Assembly: GCA_030642845.1 (NCBI GenBank)
Contig: DAOWMZ010000044.1
Coordinates: forward strand, 1 to 9,159
Direction of reading: 5' to 3'
DNA: 9,159 nt
Source of the DNA: Candidatus Zixiibacteriota bacterium
GTDB taxonomy: Bacteria > Zixibacteria > MSB-5A5 > GN15 > FEB-12
Shown piece after piece: positions 5,409-9,159 of this stretch. The notes under the pieces are model-generated. The model did not search any database, was not told the origin of the DNA, and saw only the letters and a program-made list of their open reading frames with translations. Numbering within the stretch: position 1 is the stretch's first letter; every line of letters starts with the position of its first letter. The translations under genes were made by a program, and so were the position numbers.

Positions 5409-7781
5409 CTATGGTGTCGCAGGAGGAGGACCACCTTTGAAAAGATATTCAACAAGATAAATTAAATCTGAAACCAATATTACCAGATCACTGTTGGCAT
5501 CACCTGCTTGAATTGAAACTGGATTCGGACCACTTTTGAAAAGATTATCAACGAGATAGACCAGATCAGCAACATTGATTGACATTGTATAATCTGCGTC
5601 TCCTCTAATCACAGGATTCATAACAATATTACCTTCATGAAATCGTGGTTCATAAGTCATGTACTCTGATCTAATGGTTAGCTGATATGTGGAATTTGTC
5701 GTATCAACATAATCACTGACTCCACCAAGAGCATACGGATCGGTTGTGAAATAAATTCTCATAACTTCACCATAACCCGGATCAATAGGCGGGTTTGACC
5801 CTTGTAAATCAATGGATAATTCAACCGTATATTTTCTTACCCATGAATCCTGATGTACAAATTTGATTTCATCAAAGTAGGATGTCCTGTCACCCAAAGT
5901 TACCGAATCAAAATCAATTAACCCGGATCCTCCATAAGTAAAGGGAATAGTTATTTTATTAATTGGTTGAGAGTTTTTCAAATTTACCGAAATATAGGCA
6001 TTCTCACCGGCAAAAACAGAATCTGTCGTAAATGTAAGAGTATCACCTAAAAGAATGATAAAAGCTTGTTTTTCTTTTGATATTATTCCGTACTCGGTAT
6101 CGATGGAAAGCGAAACATCATAAACACCGGATCTACTATAATAATGAGTTGGATTTTCAACATTAGAAGAATCTCCATCACCGAATGACCAGACCCAGGT
6201 ATTTGAAGCCAAAGAAGAGATATTGGTAAACTGAACAGACTGAGGGGCATCACCAGCCGTAATGTCAGCCTCAAAATTAGCTCCCCAGCCAATCGATCCT
6301 TCTGTATTTATAATACCCCAGCCATAGTTATTATCCGGGCTAAGAGCATGATCGCCAAAATCCTTCATTGCCTGAATAACCATTGTGGGAGTAAACTCCG
6401 GATGAGCCTGAATCATTAAACAGACTGCTCCGGCAACCAGAGGAGTGGAAAGGGATGTTCCACTGGCAGTTGTATAGGAATTGTCTCCACTGGATGAGGC
6501 AGCTGAAGTGCTGACTCCTCTTGCGCCGACTTCCGGTTTCATACGTCCGTCATAAGTCGGTCCACGAGATGAAAAGCTGGCAAGATTACCATTGCCATCC
6601 ATCGCAGCACAGGATAAAATATCATGAGCATCAGCAGGAGCTGTAAGAGTCCCAGCTGCGGGACCGCCATTACCCATTGAATTACAGAGAACTATTCCAA
6701 GACCGGCAGCAGTATTAGCAGCAATAGTAGTAATGGCTGTGGCACCATCAAAATCAGAATAAGTATACCAGTCAGAGTATCCAAGGGAAGTGGTAACAAC
6801 ATCAGTACCCAATGGTTCTACCCACTCAAGAGCGGCAACCCAGTTATCTTCCTCTACCGCAGTTTCCGAGCGAACATCTTCTGTTTTGCATAAAATGAAA
6901 TTTGCTTTATAAGCCGGGCCGTAGAGCGTGCCGTCTTTATGACCACCGGATGTTGACCAGATTAAGGTACCATGATTCCATTGGTTGCTCCAATCGGCAC
7001 CTTCATTGGCAGTATTGCTGTCATTAAAAACAAAGTCCCATTCAGCTATAACTCTATTATCTAAATAATGCTGGGCAAAGGCTTCATGTGACTTACGAAA
7101 TCCTGTATCAAAAATTGCCAGAGTAACACCAGTACCATCAAAGCCCATCTGGTGAACAGCCGGAACATGGATTTGCTCTAATTGATCCTGAGCCAAGCCA
7201 TAATTTAGTACATCAGGTGATAATGATAAATTTTTGATGTCATCAATTCGAATATCCTGAATTTGAAGTTGATCCTGACGTTTAAATTTTGCCAGAGGTC
7301 TGATTTCGGCTACAAAAGAGAAAGATTCTAATTGGTCGATATTTGCAATAGGAATATCAAAACTGGCAGCATTTAACCATCTGGAAACTCGCCTGAGCTT
7401 ACCGCCGTTATTTATAATATTATCAACGTAATCCTGTACAACCGGCAAATCGACAAACAGGATCTTGTCCTTATTAACTTTTGCTCTTCTTTTAATTGAT
7501 TTTTCATTTAATGATATTGAGGCAGCTTTATTGTCGAATTCTTCTTTTGTAAAAACACCTTTATCAGTGAAAAAGACCCAAACACTAATGTTTTCGTTAT
7601 CTTGAGAAGAAAGATATTCCCAGGCTGATTGCTTAATAATATCTTTTGATTTTTGTATGACTAACGGTCCTTCGACCAGACATTCATGTCCTGGAATTGT
7701 TGCTTGAGTAATGATTGGAAATATTATCAAAGCAGTTATTATCAAAAAAGATGAAATTAATAAAGATAAAAGACTTTTCAT
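5409..7781 (-). CDS. Secreted S8 subtilisin-like protease with PKD, cohesin-like and dockerin-like modules
   Basis: 790 aa extracellular serine protease. Residues 1-27 are a signal peptide. About 60-165 is an inhibitor-I9-like propeptide (VWVFFTDKG ... SFVAEIRPL). The S8 catalytic domain covers about 205-500: Asp225 in IFDTG, His270 in NHGT, oxyanion Asn371 in MGNGG, Ser443 in GTSLSTP. A PKD domain (about 503-577) shows WSFGDGDSSN and ENPTHYYSRSGVYDVSL. Residues about 583-705 have the strand pattern of a cohesin-like module (AGENAYISVNL, later VMRIYF). Residues 727-785 are two dockerin-type units with Ca-loops starting at Asp728 and Asp761. Such tails usually attach or scaffold proteins outside the cell; here that is inference. 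Shine-Dalgarno AAAGGA (7795-7790) is 8 nt from the ATG. The gene is convergent with the aminopeptidase and divergent from the prepilin gene. The substrate is unknown; it is probably degradative or processing. Confidence 0.93.
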   Translation of the reverse strand: MKSLLSLLISSFLIITALIIFPIITQATIPGHECLVEGPLVIQKSKDIIKQSAWEYLSSQDNENISVWVFFTDKGVFTKEEFDNKAASISLNEKSIKRRAKVNKDKILFVDLPVVQDYVDNIINNGGKLRRVSRWLNAASFDIPIANIDQLESFSFVAEIRPLAKFKRQDQLQIQDIRIDDIKNLSLSPDVLNYGLAQDQLEQIHVPAVHQMGFDGTGVTLAIFDTGFRKSHEAFAQHYLDNRVIAEWDFVFNDSNTANEGADWSNQWNHGTLIWSTSGGHKDGTLYGPAYKANFILCKTEDVRSETAVEEDNWVAALEWVEPLGTDVVTTSLGYSDWYTYSDFDGATAITTIAANTAAGLGIVLCNSMGNGGPAAGTLTAPADAHDILSCAAMDGNGNLASFSSRGPTYDGRMKPEVGARGVSTSAASSSGDNSYTTASGTSLSTPLVAGAVCLMIQAHPEFTPTMVIQAMKDFGDHALSPDNNYGWGIINTEGSIGWGANFEADITAGDAPQSVQFTNISSLASNTWVWSFGDGDSSNVENPTHYYSRSGVYDVSLSIDTEYGIISKEKQAFIILLGDTLTFTTDSVFAGENAYISVNLKNSQPINKITIPFTYGGSGLIDFDSVTLGDRTSYFDEIKFVHQDSWVRKYTVELSIDLQGSNPPIDPGYGEVMRIYFTTDPYALGGVSDYVDTTNSTYQLTIRSEYMTYEPRFHEGNIVMNPVIRGDADYTMSINVADLVYLVDNLFKSGPNPVSIQAGDANSDLVILVSDLIYLVEYLFKGGPPPATP

Positions 7782-7839
7782 TTAAGGAATCCTTTCTTAA
7801 TGCATAATGCAATAAGCTAATGTAAGACCAGTTATATAC

Positions 7840-7868
7840 ATAATTAAGGTTTTTTCATGTTTTGTCAA
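7840..7868 (-). promoter_or_regulatory. Sigma70-like promoter of the subtilase gene
   Basis: On the minus strand a perfect -35 TTGACA (7868-7863) is separated by 17 nt from AATTAT (7845-7840, 4 of 6 to the -10 consensus). The expected start near 7833 gives a leader of about 50 nt. This is one of two consensus TTGACA boxes placed correctly before minus-strand genes in the window. Confidence 0.6.
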
Positions 7869-7888
7869 CATTTATAAGTAGAACTAAA

Positions 7889-7920
7889 CCTATATATATA
7901 GGCTCTTTCCTATATATATA
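7889..7920. repeat. Tandem CCTATATATATA repeat, 20-bp spacing
   Basis: CCTATATATATA occurs at 7889-7900 and again at 7909-7920, exactly 20 bp apart start to start, about two helical turns. The first copy extends into the 14-bp perfect palindrome CCTATATATATAGG (7889-7902). It lies just upstream of the subtilase -35 box, where an activator or repressor would bind; this role is inferred. Confidence 0.5.
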
Positions 7921-8022
7921 AATGCATTTTTCTCTATAATTGTTCCTTCGGTTGAATTCATAAGAAATTAAATCTCTGCAATCCATTATCTGATATGATG
8001 ATCGGTTATACAAGCTAATATG

Positions 8023-8051
8023 TTGATAATTATCAGGAGCAGGCACATAAA
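8023..8051 (+). promoter_or_regulatory. Possible promoter of the prepilin gene, with palindrome
   Basis: TTGATA (8023-8028) and CATAAA (8046-8051) are 17 nt apart, a fair sigma70-like match. The 12-bp perfect palindrome TGATAATTATCA (8024-8035) overlaps the -35 box, so a bound protein would affect polymerase access. Weak -10; tentative. Confidence 0.35.
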
Positions 8052-8071
8052 CTGCTGATATCATTAGCAGT
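8051..8071 (+). other. Hairpin in the prepilin leader region
   Basis: ACTGCTGAT (8051-8059) pairs with ATTAGCAGT (8063-8071) over 9 positions, one of them G-U, around a 3-nt loop. It falls about 45 nt upstream of the prepilin ATG, at or just after the predicted start of transcription. There is no T-tract, so it is not a terminator; it could be an operator or a 5' stabilising stem. Confidence 0.35.
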
Positions 8072-8116
8072 GATTATGATAAAGCTTATGGCTTAACTTA
8101 GTGGAGATATAATAAA

Positions 8117-8635
8117 ATGATAAGTAAAATGAATTCAAAAAAAGGTTTTACACTTATAGAACTTATGACAACTGTTGTCCTGATTGGAATTATAGCCAGT
8201 TTGGCGGTTCCCAAATTTGAAAGTGGGTTTGAAAGAATTCGCTATAGTAGTGCCAACAGGGACATAATATCCACTATGAAAGTAGCAAGGTCAAAAGCTA
8301 TATCTAATAAAGCCCCCCATGGTGTTTATTTTGATCACGACAATATATCCATGACTCTTTTTAAGGATATAGTTAGTCTTGGGTTGTATGAATTTAATGA
8401 TGGTGATGATATTATCAAATCCGATACTTTAACTGGTAATATAGATTATCTTAATACCAATCTTGATAACAACACTATCATATTTATGCCCAATGGATCT
8501 GCCAGATTTGTTACCAGTAGTACTAATGGAGCTGAGATTTATACTATGAAATACTCTGAGTTGATGGTCGGGACTCAAGTTCATAATATTCTGGCAGCTA
8601 CCGGCAGGATAAAATCCACTTCAAATAATTATTAG
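8117..8635 (+). CDS. Type IV prepilin-like protein, GspH/FimT family
   Basis: 172 aa. A short basic leader ends in the prepilin peptidase site KKG|FTLIE: cleavage between Gly10 and Phe11 and N-methylation of Phe11 are expected, with the conserved Glu at mature position 5 (Glu15). Residues 11-35 are the hydrophobic N-terminal helix (TTVVLIGIIASLAVPKF) that anchors and packs pilins. The ANRDIISTMKVARSKAISNK stretch (46-65) matches the second half of the GspH/FimT helix, which introduces a beta-rich globular domain. It is probably a minor pilin or pseudopilin of a type IV pilus or type II secretion system. GGAG (8103-8106) precedes the ATG by 10 nt; the in-frame ATG four codons later has no ribosome-binding site. 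It ends in its own terminator and lies just upstream of pilM, which supports the assignment. Confidence 0.9.
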   Translation: MISKMNSKKGFTLIELMTTVVLIGIIASLAVPKFESGFERIRYSSANRDIISTMKVARSKAISNKAPHGVYFDHDNISMTLFKDIVSLGLYEFNDGDDIIKSDTLTGNIDYLNTNLDNNTIIFMPNGSARFVTSSTNGAEIYTMKYSELMVGTQVHNILAATGRIKSTSNNY

Positions 8636-8664
8636 AATTCTTACTCCTTCTTCTCCTTTTTGGT

Positions 8665-8692
8665 AACCCCTCCTTTTTGGAGGGGTTTTTTT
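8665..8692 (+). terminator. Rho-independent terminator after the prepilin gene
   Basis: CCCCTCC (8667-8673) and GGAGGGG (8679-8685) pair perfectly, extended by AA/TT, around a 5-nt T loop and followed by a run of seven T (8686-8692). It lies 30 nt after the stop codon and separates the prepilin transcript from pilM. Confidence 0.95.
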
Positions 8693-8904
8693 GTTGGTTT
8701 TACGGGCTTTTTTCTAACTGTTATTAATGTTAAATAGATGTTAAGAACATGACAGGGCAAACCGATAAGTTCGATACAAAGATAAATTATTGGTTAAAAT
8801 AAGTTTTTTTAATCATTTTTGGAAAAGAACCATAAATCGTTTTAAAAACATGCCGATAAGAAATTTATAAAAGAACTTGAAAGCTTAAAACTACAGAGTA
8901 ATCT
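8693..8904. other. Intergenic leader before pilM
   Basis: 212 bp, AT-rich, between the prepilin terminator and the pilM ATG. Because the terminator is strong, pilM needs its own promoter here. I could not choose one with confidence, and see neither a clear -24/-12 element nor a small gene. Confidence 0.4.
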
Positions 8905-9159
8905 ATGTTGTTTTCGCAAAGAAGTAAAAGTACAGTAGGACTTGATATTGGTTCAAGTTCTGTAAAGTTGGTAAAACTTGATCATACAAATGACGGCTAC
9001 ACAATAGCAGCCATTGGTGTGAGAGAGTTTCCTCCGGATGCAATTGTTGCTGATGAAATAAGAGATCGTGAAGCTGTTATATTTAACATTCAGTCTCTTA
9101 TTGATCAAACTGACCCTAAAATCAAGGATGTTGTAATTTCAATATCCGGTCACGGGGTT
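8905..9159 (+). CDS. pilM: Type IV pilus assembly protein PilM, N-terminal part (cut by window edge)
   Basis: Eighty-five codons from the ATG at 8905 run off the right end of the window without a stop. The beginning, STVGLDIGSSSVKLVKL (residues 9-25), is the hallmark of PilM, an actin-like cytoplasmic ATPase-fold protein that binds the N-terminal tail of PilN and links the PilN/PilO inner-membrane complex to the pilus machinery; DIGSSSVK is its phosphate-1 nucleotide loop. The following AAIGVREFPPDAIVADEIRD and VVISISGHGV segments also fit PilM, which typically has P at this turn and a SGxxV strand. The ribosome-binding site is weak (AGAG about 9 nt upstream). PilN, PilO, PilP and a secretin would be expected to the right; this cannot be seen. 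The full protein is usually about 350 aa. Confidence 0.92.
   Translation, partial: MLFSQRSKSTVGLDIGSSSVKLVKLDHTNDGYTIAAIGVREFPPDAIVADEIRDREAVIFNIQSLIDQTDPKIKDVVISISGHGV

Larger units (their letters stand above)
7782..8116. other. Divergent regulatory region between subtilase and prepilin genes
   Basis: 335 bp of very AT-rich DNA. From left to right it holds the subtilase Shine-Dalgarno and promoter, two copies of CCTATATATATA, the palindrome TGATAATTATCA, a 9-bp hairpin, and the prepilin ribosome-binding site. A possible plus-strand promoter is TTGATA (8023-8028), 17 nt, CATAAA (8046-8051). No convincing gene is present; a 69-codon minus-strand frame here lacks a ribosome-binding site and overlaps the subtilase promoter. 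Confidence 0.5.

Noticed and set aside
7855..8064. 69-codon minus-strand open frame in the subtilase/prepilin gap
   Set aside because: It has no ribosome-binding site, its residues are biased by TA-rich repeats, and it overlaps the subtilase -35 box.
8693..8904. Sigma54 promoter for pilM
   Set aside because: No GG-N10-GC element with acceptable flanking bases was found.

Overview
The window is an AT-rich bacterial chromosome segment carrying eight protein genes, seven complete and one cut off by the right edge. Gene content is diderm-like: a periplasmic C-terminal processing protease, a secreted subtilisin whose C-terminus carries cohesin-like and dockerin-like modules, a GspH/FimT-type prepilin and the start of pilM. 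The C-terminal tandem repeats of the subtilisin (a Ca-loop followed by a helix of the form DLxYLVxxLFKxGPxP) resemble those on many secreted proteins of Zixibacteria and relatives in the FCB/Planctomycetes range. I therefore infer an uncultured FCB-type bacterium, possibly Zixibacteria. That placement rests on protein style, not on a marker gene.

Layout. (1) 21-1826, minus: S41 protease with its own promoter. (2) 2167-5291, plus: a probable operon of a membrane protein that looks like a catalytically dead signal peptidase I, a HAD phosphatase whose TTG start overlaps the preceding stop, an Ogt-type DNA alkyltransferase, and an M29 aminopeptidase. (3) 5329-5390: a nested inverted repeat, able to form a cruciform, between two convergent genes. 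(4) 5409-7781, minus: secreted subtilase with PKD, cohesin-like and dockerin-like modules, with a good sigma70-like promoter. (5) 7782-8116: divergent regulatory region with a tandem CCTATATATATA motif and palindromes. (6) 8117-8635, plus: type IV prepilin-like protein followed by a strong intrinsic terminator. (7) 8905-9159, plus: the start of pilM, which normally opens a type IV pilus/type II secretion assembly cluster that would lie to the right.

The common thread is the cell envelope and protein export: an exported processing protease, a signal-peptidase-like protein, a secreted modular protease and pilus/secretion components. Nucleotide repair (Ogt) and phosphate-ester hydrolysis (HAD) are housekeeping passengers in the central operon. 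The most unusual items are the apparent signal peptidase pseudoenzyme and the nested palindromic element.
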